Shown: positions 44,201 to 55,525 of the stretch, in pieces
Layout: each line of letters starts with the position of its first letter
Position numbering within the stretch: the first letter of the stretch is position 1
The notes under the pieces: model-generated
Told to the model about the DNA's origin: nothing
Database searches by the model: none
The model's input: the letters and a program-made list of their open reading frames with translations, nothing else
Translations under genes and position numbers: made by a program
Assembly (NCBI RefSeq): GCF_021155765.1
Contig: NC_060114.1
Coordinates: forward strand, 1,612,001-1,676,000
Length of the DNA stretch: 64,000 nt
Source: Diprion similis
Lineage: Eukaryota > Arthropoda > Insecta > Hymenoptera > Diprionidae
Reading direction: 5' to 3'

Positions 44201-44897
44201 GTGCTTCGCCGCAAGCTCAGCAGGTCATCACAAAATCTCAACGGTACTGGCTCAAGACAGGACTCAGTGGCATTTCAACCCCCCCGCAGCTTCTCACATG
44301 GGTGGAAAATGGGAAGCAGTGGTGAAGTCTCTGAAATTTCACATGAGGCGAACAATTGGAGACGTATCACTCACGTTCGAGGAAATCACTACTCTTCTCA
44401 CTCAAATTGAAGCAATTCTCAATTCCAGACCACTCGAGCCACTCAGCGATGACCCAGATGACACTTCAGCACTCACACCGGGACACTTCCTCATTGGCAC
44501 TGCTCTAAATGCCGTTCCTGAGCCATCTCTTCTGGAACTTCCTACAAATAGATTGTCTCGATGGCAATTTATCCAACAAAGGATGCAACAGTTCTGGCAC
44601 ATGTGGTCGACTCAATACCTGCAGCGATTGCAAGCCATCTCCAAGTGGCATCACCCACACAACAATATTCAGGTGGGCTCACTAGTACTACTCACTGATG
44701 AACGTTTACCACCAGGAAAGTGGCCTATGGCCAGGGTACTCAAGCTGCTGCCAGGAAAGGATGGACTCACCAGGGTGGTATCTCTGAAGACAGCCACATC
44801 TACGCTCACCCGACCAATTGCCAAGCTTGTGCTCCCAGTGACGTCTCCAGGAAACTCATCATCAACACCGTTGCTGATGGCGGGCGGAAATTTTTGA
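41262..44897 (+). pseudogene. BEL/Pao pol: protease, RT, RNase H, integrase
   Basis: Protease reads LLVDPGSEISFI (about 41390), with Pro at the usual Ser/Thr of the active site. At about 41590 an internal deletion plus frame change joins the protease straight to the RT N-terminus. RT: TDITKMYRQI (about 42078) and GRYVDDIFGG (about 42310). RNase H: GFSDASQFAMAA, RLELTAALLL, WTDSQVTLSWI. Integrase: HHCC finger (about 43770-43890), GIDYAGPL, YSDCGTNFLG and GGKWEAVVKS. A frameshift lies at about 44065 between the first and second integrase Asp. The protein ends 44897. Confidence 0.92.
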
Positions 44898-45456
44898 GAA
44901 TAAGTGTTCTCAAAGGCAGCCCCAGACGGCTGTCGCTCGATGTGGACTAGCCCGCTCTCCCACGGTTGCCGAGGACGCGCCTTTACACCGGCTTCTCCGG
45001 CAGCTTTTACACTCTCATTAGTCTCGCGCTCAACACGTGTTTCAAGGTGCTCAGTGAAAACTCTTTTCTCTTGTATTTACTCATGTAAGAAGGCCGCTCA
45101 ATTGATTAGTACAATCAAGAAGTCTTCTCACCTGATTAATATAATCGTAAAGACCCTAAGTGAAATACATACATTTTCTCTCACTTTCTTACACACTCTC
45201 AGACTCTCACACATACATACCTACATACACACATTCTTATTAAACTGTAATTTTGAATAAATAGTGGAGTTATAGCAAATGTTCGACGTCCTTATCATCT
45301 TGTATAATTATTTCTCTCATTCCTAAACAGTGTATATACATATTTTGTCATACCCTGATATCGTATATTGCCGAATTTTCCATTGGTCATTTGTGTATTA
45401 GCTGTGTATAAAAATTGTTACTGTTACTTTTGAAAGACATCCGCTAACAAATTAAA
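44898..45456. other. BEL 3' end and leader of Gypsy-env #2
   Basis: 559 bp without a gene. The BEL 3' LTR probably starts at TGTTCTCAAAGG (about 44905). Short CA/TA-rich runs lie at 45200-45240 and AATAAA at about 45256. The right part should hold the Gypsy-env #2 5' LTR and primer site, but neither could be recognised. Confidence 0.4.
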
Positions 45457-46866
45457 ATGGCTCACCAATCTGGAAACCAGAGCGCGGACCGAACCAATGT
45501 CACGAATCGAAGCGTTAACGATTCAACGATAATAGACTACTATGCCTTACAACAGAGCATGGCAAATATATCCCATTTCGACGGGAAAAATATTCGATTA
45601 AAAGATTTTTTGCAAGACGTTCATAACGGTTCGATATTCGTACCACCAAATGCGGAAGCAGCATTTATAAAGGCTGTTATATCAAAACTTCAGGGTAAAG
45701 CGCGCGATAGTACATATGGAAAGACATTCGAGACAATCGATTATTTAACAAAACACCTAAAGAAACGGTTTGCCGCGAGGAAAACTTTTCCTTATTACCA
45801 ACAAGAGATTTCGTCTCTACTGATGAGACGCGACGAAACCGTCAGTGATTTTCACGATCGACTTAACATCTTAATACACGGTGCTAGAGTCGCGTTAGAG
45901 GACAAGTATCCGGGGGCGGACATAGAAGGTACCATGAATGTATTAAAGGAAAATGCTTTGGATGCGTTTATGCGAGGATTACCAGTATCCATATTTAGGT
46001 ATATTGAGGGACGGGTAAAAACCCTCGACGAGGCCCACGACCTAGCGTGCAAGACGGAAATGCGAATTGAACAAGGGATAGTCCCTTCCGAGGAAACCCA
46101 AAGAATACAACTGGCTCGACCAGTTTCTCCTGCTCTTTCCGACGATTACTATAGGTCGCGAAAATATTTAACACACTCAGTTTTGGAAGAAAGCGGAACA
46201 CGTGCGAGAAGCCCGTCGCCGAGTGCGGCCCGGCACAGCAGGTATCCGACGGCAAGCGCTAGCGGGAGGTCGTTACCAACCACGTCCGAAACGCGCGGGT
46301 ATTACCCACCTAAATATAATTATAATACCCAGCACGGTCAGCCTTTTCAACACAACGCAAATGCGCAATACGGACAACCGTTCCAATATCCTCCTTTTCC
46401 TTACTTGTATCCACCGATGGGATACCCCTATTTTCCACCATATGGGTACCCGCCTGCTATGACGAATACTTCGGCTTCTAACCAACAACTCGCTCTACCT
46501 GCACCGACTTCGACTCCCGCGTTAAATTATCAAAGACCGCGATCGCCTAATTTCAGCCCGAATAGATCGGCATCTCCATCAGGAAGGTGGCCCGAAACCA
46601 GCGGATCAGGCAATCGAACGAACAGACCATATTCACCTAATTCGTTCTCGCGTTCGTATGACACAAAAAGATCAACAGAAAATGACAGAGCGCGATCAGC
46701 TTTGCCGAGTAGGGATTCTGAATCAGATCATTTAAACTACAACGCGACTCGTCGCCCGGACGCGACGGCGAGGAGCGCGACGACCGAGCGTCTGCCGACG
46801 GTCCGATTTGCGGAACCACCGGCCGGAGAACACACACGGGCGAGCAACGTAGAAAATCGCCGCTAA
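45457..46866 (+). CDS. Gypsy-env #2 gag
   Basis: An intact 469-residue frame. Capsid-type helical core (residues about 30-215: SNISHFDGKN-like start, AFIKAVISKLQGKARD, YYQQEISSLLMRRDETVSDF). The tail is Pro/Tyr/Ser-rich with tandem short blocks (QHGQPFQ, QYGQPFQYPPFPYLYPP) and ends basic. No CCHC knuckle is visible, as in errantivirus-type gags. The TAA stop overlaps the start of pol in another phase (46863 on), so a ribosomal frameshift was probably used. Confidence 0.85.
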   Translation: MAHQSGNQSADRTNVTNRSVNDSTIIDYYALQQSMANISHFDGKNIRLKDFLQDVHNGSIFVPPNAEAAFIKAVISKLQGKARDSTYGKTFETIDYLTKHLKKRFAARKTFPYYQQEISSLLMRRDETVSDFHDRLNILIHGARVALEDKYPGADIEGTMNVLKENALDAFMRGLPVSIFRYIEGRVKTLDEAHDLACKTEMRIEQGIVPSEETQRIQLARPVSPALSDDYYRSRKYLTHSVLEESGTRARSPSPSAARHSRYPTASASGRSLPTTSETRGYYPPKYNYNTQHGQPFQHNANAQYGQPFQYPPFPYLYPPMGYPYFPPYGYPPAMTNTSASNQQLALPAPTSTPALNYQRPRSPNFSPNRSASPSGRWPETSGSGNRTNRPYSPNSFSRSYDTKRSTENDRARSALPSRDSESDHLNYNATRRPDATARSATTERLPTVRFAEPPAGEHTRASNVENRR

Positions 46867-47529
46867 TACGAATAACCGCTCCAGAATTAAAAAACCACTC
46901 AGGCGAATTCCTAAGCACCCTTTATTTGAGGAAAAGACCAAAAGAAAAGTTTCAAAATTCTTAGAAAATCTTTATGTCAACAACCAATTCTACAATATCC
47001 AAATTTTGCAAAACCTTTCATTCTGACTACTGATGCATCCGATTACGCCATCGGAGCCGTTTTGAGTCAGGAAGTCGACGGCTACGATATGCCTGTTGCC
47101 TACCTGTCTCGTGCTCTGAACAAGGCTGAACAAAATTATTTTACCACCGAAAAGGAATGCCTCGCAGTAGTGTATGCCGTGAACCAGTTTCAGCCTTATC
47201 TTTATGGCCGAAAATTCCAACTTTTTAGCGATCACGAACCACTAAAATGGATCGATAACTACAAAGATCCGGGACAAAGGTTAGTACGATGGAGGCTTAA
47301 ACTAAGAGATTATGATTACGAATTCAATCATAAAGCCGGACGATTAAATGTCAACGCGGATGCGCTTTCACGTAACCCAGTCCCTGAATCGGACGGTAAC
47401 GACCAATGGTCGAACTCATCTGATAATGATAGTGACGGTAGTAATTTTATAGTAAAGTCAGTAGAGGACTTTCCGAAATATTCAGACTTTTTGAAAATAA
47501 CTAAAACAGCAGAAATTAAAAATCCGGAC

Positions 47530-47945
47530 ATAATAGAAATAGGCGAGAGTGTTTTCGACAGACTCGACAATTACGCACATACAGTTTCAGCGGATCTAGA
47601 GATGAAAGCCGGCATTGCAGTCGACTTCCGAAAACGGTACGGTGTACCGGATCATCTCATTAGTCAAGCCGATCTACACTCAGTAGCAAAGTTAGATTTA
47701 CCGGATCACAAAATTTATTATATTATGACTAAATTATATTTTTGAGATAAACCAACTTATGAAGATTTGTATCGCAGTTTGATAAATTTCCGAAAAATTT
47801 TAGAAGACGATTCAATAAAATCAGTTAGAATACCTAGAATGGGTTGCGGCTTGGACAAATTAGAATGGCACAAGGTTAGAATTATGTTACGATACATATT
47901 CAGAGGAACAGGAATTAAAATCTATGCCTGTACAAATTTAGCCTT
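47530..47945 (+). other. OARD1/TARG1-like macrodomain within pol
   Basis: Between RNase H and integrase. It follows the OARD1 pattern throughout: GESVFDRLDNYAHTVS start, SADLEMKAGIAVDFRKRYG (ADP-ribose loop), IYYIMTK with the Lys that is catalytic in OARD1, KPTYEDLYRSL, and IPRMGCGLDKLEW with the second key Asp, ending IKIYACT. OARD1 removes ADP-ribose from glutamate. One in-frame TGA (47743-47745) sits after the catalytic Lys. The match is by pattern recall and was not computed. Confidence 0.75.
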
Positions 47946-49439
47946 GATAGAAAACCAAAGCCTCAAAACGATATTTGCTAAAACCAATCCGTTACCTGCT
48001 CTAAAAATAAAACCAAAACGTAATCATTGGCAGATTTTACCACTTAGCTCGAATCCTCCTAAAACAGCGACGTCAAAGTTTAAGAGACCAATCGCGAAGT
48101 CAACTCCCTCCGCAATAGGCAAATCACCGTCAACCAAACCAAGCTCATCCAGCACTACTAGAAAATCAGGTGATGATAGTTTTCAACCGAAATGGAAATA
48201 CCAAAAGACTATTGAACCGGTTGCGAATACAATCGCATCCAGAACACGATCGAGAGTCAAAACAACACCTAGTGCTAGACAAGACCTGAATCCGATACCA
48301 GGGGCCAATTCGACGGATTCATCCGATGATGAATCCTCCGAACGACCGGCCTACCGAAAACAGCGCAGTGTACTGCCGAGTTTAGGTTCAGAACAATCGA
48401 CTACATCTCAGAAAACAAGAGAACAGGAACAGACCGACATACAGTCTGAAACAAATAGCGACGCGGATGACGAATCTAATTTAGAACCTGATAATATAGC
48501 CATTGAATTAAAATCAACACGACAGAATAGCGATTCAGACGATGATGTATTTTTGCCTCCACAATCAAATCGAAAAATCAGTAACAAATTACCAATAGAT
48601 CATGAAGAATTACAGAAATCATTCGAACAGTTTGATAAATCATTGCATGAAAGAAGTATAATAGATCCAAAAGAATTACGAAAATCATTTGACCGTTTTG
48701 ACAAATCATTACACGAGAAAACCCTTTTAGATAACTCAAATGATACAGACGAAGAAGAAAGAGAAATAGAACTACCAGATGCTATATCAGAAGGCGAAAA
48801 TTTAGAGGAGTTAGCTCGCAAAGTACTAGATGAACTAGACGAAACAGATGACGAAATTCTGAATAACAAAATTGAAAGATTTATAGAACGAGTGAAGAAT
48901 AACAAAGGCAGTAACGACGAGGCTGTCGAAACTGAGACCGTTGAGAGTAATTCCAACGAATCTTTAGTTAGCAGACCTTTACAAAAATCAACTCTACCAA
49001 CACCTTTAGTTGCTCCCCGACCAATAGCACTATCTACTCCGTATCCTTTAAGTATGATACCAGAGTTCAATGAAACAGGGGATATTTCAATACGAAACAA
49101 AGTCACTAAGACGCCGAGACGTTTACAGCCACAATTAGAGAAAGCTAGTTTCGGAAACGGGATCAAAATTACAGAAAAGATACCACCAGACCTAGAAGAG
49201 AGACAACCTTTAAGTTTACCAGTTGCAACTTGCACTAATCGAGGAAAAATTTTGCTAAGCAGAGAAAATTTAACCTATCATAAAGATAATTATGTTTATT
49301 TTACATCTATTGATTCAGAACTTTCGACACCAATTAGCAGACTGCTAGGTGATTTAGAAATTATAAATGCGAATGAACAAAAAGCAACAAAACCAAAATG
49401 AAGCTAAATCATTATAACAAATCATGGTAAACACCGAGT

Positions 49440-49690
49440 ATTTGGACTCGTGATAAAAGAAAAATATTACGATAAAATAGAAATTCAATATGTAAGAAAC
49501 GCACTGGAAAATTTAAAAGACGTATTAATAGAACTCAAAATTAAAACGTTTAGAATCTCGAAATCAGGAGACCTGACGGATGAACTACAATCAGAGACCA
49601 TACCTAAATTACTGTTAGATGTTTTCAAAGAACAAGACATTGAGATTACTATTTGCCTAGGAATGACCGAAATACCACCGGCGGAAATTA
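49440..49690 (+). other. second, half macrodomain-like segment before integrase
   Basis: The pattern HRVFGLVIKEKYYDK, ALENLKDVLIELKIKTFRI, LLLDVFKEQDIEITICLG copies the second half of the upstream macrodomain (IYYIMTK, SLINFRKILEDDSIKSVRI, IMLRYIFRGTGIKIYAC) but lacks the GCGLD loop. Segments of this type occur before integrase in many insect Gypsy elements. A degenerate duplicate is my reading. Confidence 0.5.
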
Positions 49691-50710
49691 GATCCGGGAT
49701 AATAGCAGAATTACACGCGGGAGTGATCGGAGGACATAAGGGAATGACAAAAACGTAACGCAGGATAAGGGAAAGGTTCTATTGGCCACGAATGCGAGAC
49801 GATATAAACAACTTCATAAAAAAATGCGTAAGTTGCCAAGAACAGAAATTGGTCCGTGTAAGGACTAGGGAGCCAATGTTGATAACGGATACTCCATCAG
49901 AGCCGTTCGAGAAAATTTTACTCGACACTGTGGGCCCATTACCACAAACACCTAATGGTAATAAGCATATTTTAACTATGCAAGATAACTTGACCAAATT
50001 CTGCATCGCCGTGGCCTTGCCTGATATTAAAGCCGAAACCGTAGCTCACGCGATGGTGAAACATTTGATTTTGCAATTCGGGACACCAAAAATAATTTTG
50101 ACAGACAGAGGAACAAGTTTCGTAAATAATCTATTACAGAAATTAGCTAATGCTTTCAGAATTAAACACGTTACTACATCGAGTTATCGCCCGCAATCTA
50201 ATGGCGCTTTAGAACGAAGCCACATAGTTTTAACAGAATATATAAAGCATTATATAAACGAGTTCAACGATTGGGACGAGCTAGTTCAATTCGCGATGTT
50301 TTCATATAATACGGCAGTTCATGAAGCCACAAACTTTACACCGTATGAACTAGTTTACGGAAGAACCGCGCGTTACCCAAATTCATTCGACACAAATGAA
50401 AATCCTCCAACGTACAATTCCTATCTCGTAGATCTTATGATTAGAATGAAGGAAATGCAAACCTTAGCTGCTAATAACTTAGTGCAGGCAAAGGAAAGTT
50501 CGAAAAGGTATTACGACAGGAAAGTGCATCCTTTTAAAGGCAAACCAGGGGACATGGTACGCGTGCAAATAGAAGCAAGGAAAGGAAAGTTTAGCAAACG
50601 ATATCAAGGACCATATAGAATCATAAAGGTTTTGGAAAACAATAACGTGGTGTTAGAGGATAATAATGGTGAAAGATTCGTAAAACATAAAGACAAACTC
50701 GAATTGACTT

Positions 50711-50728
50711 ACTGACTGACTGACTGAC
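50711..50728. repeat. TGAC microsatellite
   Basis: Four to five units of CTGA/TGAC directly at the integrase stop codon. In Gypsy-env #1 the same place has one unit, so it expanded after the copies split. Confidence 0.8.
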
Positions 50729-50872
50729 AGAGTTGACCGAACAACCGGAAATAATGAGGATTTACTTTCGAGGACTACGGAAACAAAGGGACATGGAAAC
50801 GATGAAGAGATTACTACCCAGGAAAAAATTGCCAACCCTTACAATATGGCCAGTGATGGCGCGGCACTGGGC

Positions 50873-51215
50873 AACTAATCGTTGATGGTCAACGTTGGGC
50901 CCAAACCTGGGTCAATCTATTCACCATTGCTGAACCTATGCTCAGTTCAAGCATTGGCATATAACGAATGGCCAATTATGGGCTGATATTGTTTTGACGA
51001 TGGCAAACGACCGTTGGTGATCAACGTTGCTCCAACCTTGGGCCAATGTTATTTGCCATTGCCGAACCCATGCTCAATTCAAGCATTGGAATACAACGAA
51101 TTGCCAACTCTAAGCCGGTATCGTTGTGACGATGGCAAACGACCGCTGGTAATCAACATTGCCCTGACCTTGGGCCAATGTTATTTGCTATTGCTGAACC
51201 CATGCTCAGTTTGAG
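50873..51215 (+). repeat. 132-bp tandem repeat, about 2.5 copies, transposon B end
   Basis: Units starting near 50873, 51006 and 51138 share AACGACCG-TGGT-ATCAAC, TTGGGCCAATGTTATTTGC and GAACCCATGCTCA. They lie between the Gypsy-env #2 end and the transposase start, as expected for subterminal transposase-binding repeats. Confidence 0.8.
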
Positions 51216-52725
51216 CATATTTGGCGTCATATAATCAAACAACAAAACGATTAAGCTATTTTGAATTTTCATTTATTATTCGTTTGTGGATACATTATAA
51301 AAATATTTTTCATAAGTTTGTGAATTTCTATTGTTAAGATTTTTTATTGGAAAGGTTTCTTCATTCTTCGGAAACGATTGATTGTCATTATTAACTTTTG
51401 CATTTTTTTAACCTCAAAAAAACTTTATAGTGCACGCAGTGTGTAAATATGTAAAGATAATATATAACAGTGTAAATAATAAGTCACCAGTCATGTCGAA
51501 AAGATATTATAGTGTGAAGAAAGGTCGAGAATTAAATAAAATAACAAAAAATCAAAATACAGAAGAGGAGGTGGCGTACCAATATAAAGAAGAACTCGAG
51601 CACATTGTTGAAAATAAACAATTATCAACAGAAAAGTGCTCAGATATTCTGAATAATAAGCAATCGGATGGCGTATTCGATGAAGAATCTGATGAACAAT
51701 CTATCGAAGAATTTTCGGAGCTATTGAGTGATTTGTCAACGGGTGGCGAAAATGAGAAATCCGATGAAGAATCTGAGCCTTGTCCTGTCGAAGTTCCGAC
51801 ATTAAAAGAAAAGCTGGTCGCTTTTGCACTAAAACATGCCGAAACGCTGCCACATAACATCCTCACAGATCTTCTGACATTACTTCGCTCTGAAGGATAT
51901 GTAAACTTACCGAAAACAGCGCAGACACTTTTGGGTACTCGTCAGTACAAGAATGTGCAGCCAATGCTCAGTAAAAAAGGGACTCTAGGGAAATATGCGT
52001 ACATTGGGATAGAAACCCAATTAAATAAAAAAATCTCTCCTGATATTTACACTGATACTCAAATCAATGTATTTGTAAATATAGATGGTGTCCAAGTGTA
52101 CCGCAGTTCGAACAAACAATTCTGGCCCATCTTGATGAAAATTCATCACGATAATTTCGAATGTCGACCGTTCGTGATTGCAATTTACTTCGGCGATTCA
52201 AAGCCACACACTGTGTCTGAGTTTTTAAAAGACTTTGTTTTCGAAGCAGAGGCATTGATCACAGGTGGTGTCGTCGTTGCTGGAAAAAAATTCACGTTTC
52301 GGATCACTGCATTAATATGTGATTCACCGGCTCGATCATACCTCAAGTGCATCAAAAGCCCAGGAGGTTTCCATGCGTGTGAACGTTGTACTGTGAAAGG
52401 TGTCACCATCAACCGGAAGCGAGTGTATCCAAATCTTGATTGCCCAAAAAGAACGGAGGAATCATTCCACCTAAAAACAGATAAAAATCATCATTTGCCT
52501 AATCAGCTGACAGCGCTTCTTCAATTACCAGAATTCAACATTATCAAGTCCGTTCCGCTCGATTCGATGCACCTCCTATTTTTAGGAGTAATGAAATTAC
52601 TGCTCGAAAAATGGACAGCTCGCAGTAGTCCTTCCCGGATGAAAAAATCAAAGCTGCGTATTTTCACTGAGTTGATGGCTTCGCTGGAATCGATGGTTCC
52701 AGCAGAATTTCAGCGAAAAGTCTTC

Positions 52726-52776
52726 AGCCGGGTACAGACTTGAGCACGAACGCGAATGAGGCAGGCCGAGGCCGCA
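52726..52776 (+). repeat. Harbinger left TIR
   Basis: Perfect inverted copy of 56203-56253 over 51 bp. Confidence 0.93.
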
Positions 52777-53291
52777 TGAGCATGCAAGTGTGGACGTCGA
52801 TCCGAGGCGCGGCAAACTGCCTCAAGTCGTTCGGCGCACGGCCTCGGACCGAGCCAAATGTTGTCGGTCGATCAAAAGAAATTCGTGCTCAGTCTGGACG
52901 TGTTCGTATGCGCATCAACAAGTTGACGTTTCACCGCGAACAGAGCATCGGAAAACCAGGGTATGTGCGGTAATTATAATTCCTAATTATTCCATTTTAT
53001 AATACAAAATTGTATCTATTCATTCATTTCATAATACGGGTTGAATTAAAATTCCATTTGTATTTTTTATCTGATTTTTTTTACTTGCTGCGTTATTCTT
53101 ATTTATACAAATACTACTTGTTGATTAATTAAATAATTAATCAATTTTTAGTTAATTTACTCTTTTTTTTGTTTGATTCGTAATGTTTAAAATCGAATAA
53201 TAATTAAGTCGCAGTTAACATGAAGGAATTACTACACCATGTATCGCAATGTAACGTGTCTATTTTTTTTTAGTAACTTTTTTTCTTTGAA
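52777..53291. other. Harbinger left subterminal and MADF gene leader
   Basis: 515 bp with no credible gene. A GCGGCAAACTG motif (about 52809) has an inverted partner inside the right TIR (about 56150), a possible binding site. The rest is AT-rich leader. Confidence 0.4.
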
Positions 53292-55525
53292 ATGGAATGG
53301 GATGAAGAAACTTGCATAAAGCTGATTGGCGAGTACAGAAACAGAGAAATTTTGTGGAATCCTCGAAATGCTTCGTATTATAATAAAATACGAAAAGAAG
53401 ATGCTTGGAGAGAAGTTTCTGAAAAAATTGGAAAAGATATTGATGACGTAAAAAAAAAGATGGAGAGCCTGAAAGGTTCCTACAGACGAGAGAAAACGCG
53501 AATGAAAAAAAGTGTTGGAACTGGAAAAGGTAAGATATAAAGAATGAGAGATTCAAAAACAATGAATATATATTTGTAAAATAATAAAAAAAGGAAAAAA
53601 ATATATATTTGTAAAATATACGTACAATTGCAGGACGAAATGAGGTTTACACATCTAAATGGTTTGCGTTCGAATATTTAAACTTTTTGGATGATAAGAA
53701 CGAGGTTCGGAAGACTTCAAGTGTAAGTATTTTTATTTGAAACTATTGTGAACCTTACAAACACTTATCAATTGTAATAATTTTGCCACGGTACACTACC
53801 ACAAGTACAAAAATATTCCGTGAACTCTTCTCGTATTTCTTGCGCGATTAGTTTTGTTCTTCGAGGTATATTTTGTAATGGTAAAAGAGATGCCATTTCT
53901 TGCTGATCATTTCGCCAGTATCCAGATATTATTTCTCCATTCTGAACATAATCTACAGATCCAGTAGGTGTATAGAGATTTCTTGAAGTGTTACTTCTGC
54001 GTAAAAAATTATGTAAAGTTACCACTATCATTACAACCAGTTCCGCTTTTTCTGGTTGTAACAACATTGGTTTTCGCAAAACTCTGAACACACTAGCTGC
54101 AATGCCAAAGGCATTTTCTACTACGCGACGTGCCCTTGATAAACGGTAATTGAAGATTCGTTTTGGAGATCCTACTGGATGAATGCCTGAGTAGGGTTTC
54201 ATTATATGCTCATTAAGAGGAAAGGCTGCATCTCCCAATAAGACGTAGGGAACTTCCATTTTTCTCCCAATTAAAGCTGAAGGCTTGGGTAACTTCAAAT
54301 TTTCTTTCTCGAGTTCTTTAAAAAATTCACAATTTTTGAAGACACCTCCGTCTGAAATCCGTCCTTGAGCGCCAATATTAACGAATATAAAATTGTAATC
54401 AGCATCTGCTACCGCCATTAAAACAATGCTGAATTGGGATTTATAGTTGAAGAATTCGCTTCCACTATTTATTGGAGCTTGTAAAATGACGTGCTTTCCG
54501 TCAACGGCTCCAATACAATTTGGGAAATTCCATGTCTCATTAAATGCATCAGCAATGCTTTTCCATTCATTACAAGTTGACGGCATCTGCAATAAAAATA
54601 TCTCGGTAGTAATAAAATAACAACAAATAAAATAATTTAAAAAAAAACAATGAAATTATAATACATTTAGTCCTACTCTAATCTAGTCTGGTCTACTCAA
54701 ATGTTCAATCATTCCAAAAAAACTATAACAATATGCATTTACTTATACAGTCGTTTATTATTTGCATAGAATGTACGAACACCAACCGACGAAGAAGAAG
54801 AAGAGGATTCCAGCAGTGAAATACAAGACGAGACTCTCGGAGAAAAAGAAGAAATTGGAAATAAACAAACCGCGAAGGACGTAATTGATGAACAAATACC
54901 AGGCAAAGAGCTATCGGATAAAGCAAATACTAAAGAGTTTAAGTCACCAAAAAAACGTACAATAAAACGAAAACGGGATGACGAGGACCCGAGAATCGCA
55001 AAAGCATTTGGGTACCTCGAAGAAGCAACAGCAGCCACGAAGCAGAAAAAAGACCAATGTAGTCTTTTTGGAGAGTACATTGCAGATAAACTGCGTACAT
55101 TTGACGCTCGTACTCGTGCCGTCGCGCAACATCGAATTAACAACGCTCTATTCGAATTAGAAATGAGTGCATATCAGCATCCGGAAACTCCACTCACACA
55201 ATCTTCTTTTCCCATTCATTCTTCCGAAAGAAATGTTTATCAATCACTCGCTCCGTATAACCAGAATGAAACACGATTTGCTTACAACGATCAATTTCAT
55301 CGAACACAAATTTCTCCAAGTTGTACTCAACCTCCCCCGCATTCGTCTAATTTCCAACAACAGATATTACGTCCACCTACTCCACAAACACTCGTCACTG
55401 ACAGTTCTCGCTCTTCCACTCCAATAAGTCAGATAAATTCGCCGTATCCTTCTCCTCAAGAAAACAATTCGCCCTCTTTATGCAATTATTTCCACCAATT
55501 TTCCGATTCATCTAATGATGTTTAA
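53292..55525 (+). CDS. Harbinger MADF (Myb/SANT-like) DNA-binding protein, three exons
   Basis: Exons 53292-53529, 53634-53722 and 54770-55525 join in frame to 360 residues. Exon 1 is a MADF domain (CIKLIGEYRNREILWNPRN, DAWREVSEKIGKDIDDVKKK). Exon 2 completes it (WFAFEYLNFLDD). Exon 3 has an acidic stretch, KKRTIKRKRDDEDPR (nuclear signal), a short BESS-like helical region (about 55050-55160) and a long Ser/Pro/Gln tail. In Harbinger elements this partner binds the TIRs and brings the nuclease to the nucleus. Intron 2 contains the second exon of the opposing transposase gene. Confidence 0.85.

Larger units (their letters stand above)
39552..45260 (+). mobile_element. BEL/Pao retrotransposon, decayed
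   Basis: Primer site at 39552-39569, gag (39777-41261), and pol with aspartic protease, RT, RNase H and integrase (41262-44897). Domain order and motifs are BEL/Pao. An AATAAATAG signal at about 45256 marks the 3' end. Coding sequence shows strong CTCA bias, with repeated CTC and TCA codons, unlike the neighbouring elements. No LTR pair or target duplication was found. Confidence 0.88.
46863..50715 (+). pseudogene. Gypsy-env #2 pol: RNase H, macrodomain, spacer, integrase
   Basis: Opens with RITAPELKNHSGEFL (protease start), then jumps at about 46905-46945 to the RNase H start, so about 1.5-2 kb with protease and RT is gone. RNase H (47000-47390): TTDASDYAIGAVLSQ, SDHEPLKWI, NVNADALSR. Then a macrodomain (47530-47945), a 450-residue charged spacer with repeated FDKSLHE blocks, a macro-like half (49440-49690) and integrase (49700-50715) with HHCC, LDTVGPL, LTDRGTSF and SNGALERSH. 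From RNase H to the end one frame holds only four stops (47743, 49399, 49405, 49756) and no shift. Confidence 0.9.
45457..50840 (+). mobile_element. Gypsy-env #2, internally deleted
   Basis: Same family as Gypsy-env #1. Gag is open. Protease and RT are missing; RNase H, macrodomain, spacer, second macro-like half and integrase remain. Its 3' part (env) is absent because a CACTA-like element starts at about 50865. LTRs not identified. Confidence 0.85.

Noticed and set aside
39371-45290. LTR pair for BEL
   Set aside because: By eye the sequence before the primer site (39371-39550) shows no match to 44900-45290, so no pair is claimed.
52064-52412. Minus-strand frames inside the transposase of transposon B
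   Set aside because: Shadows of the plus-strand gene with no motif.
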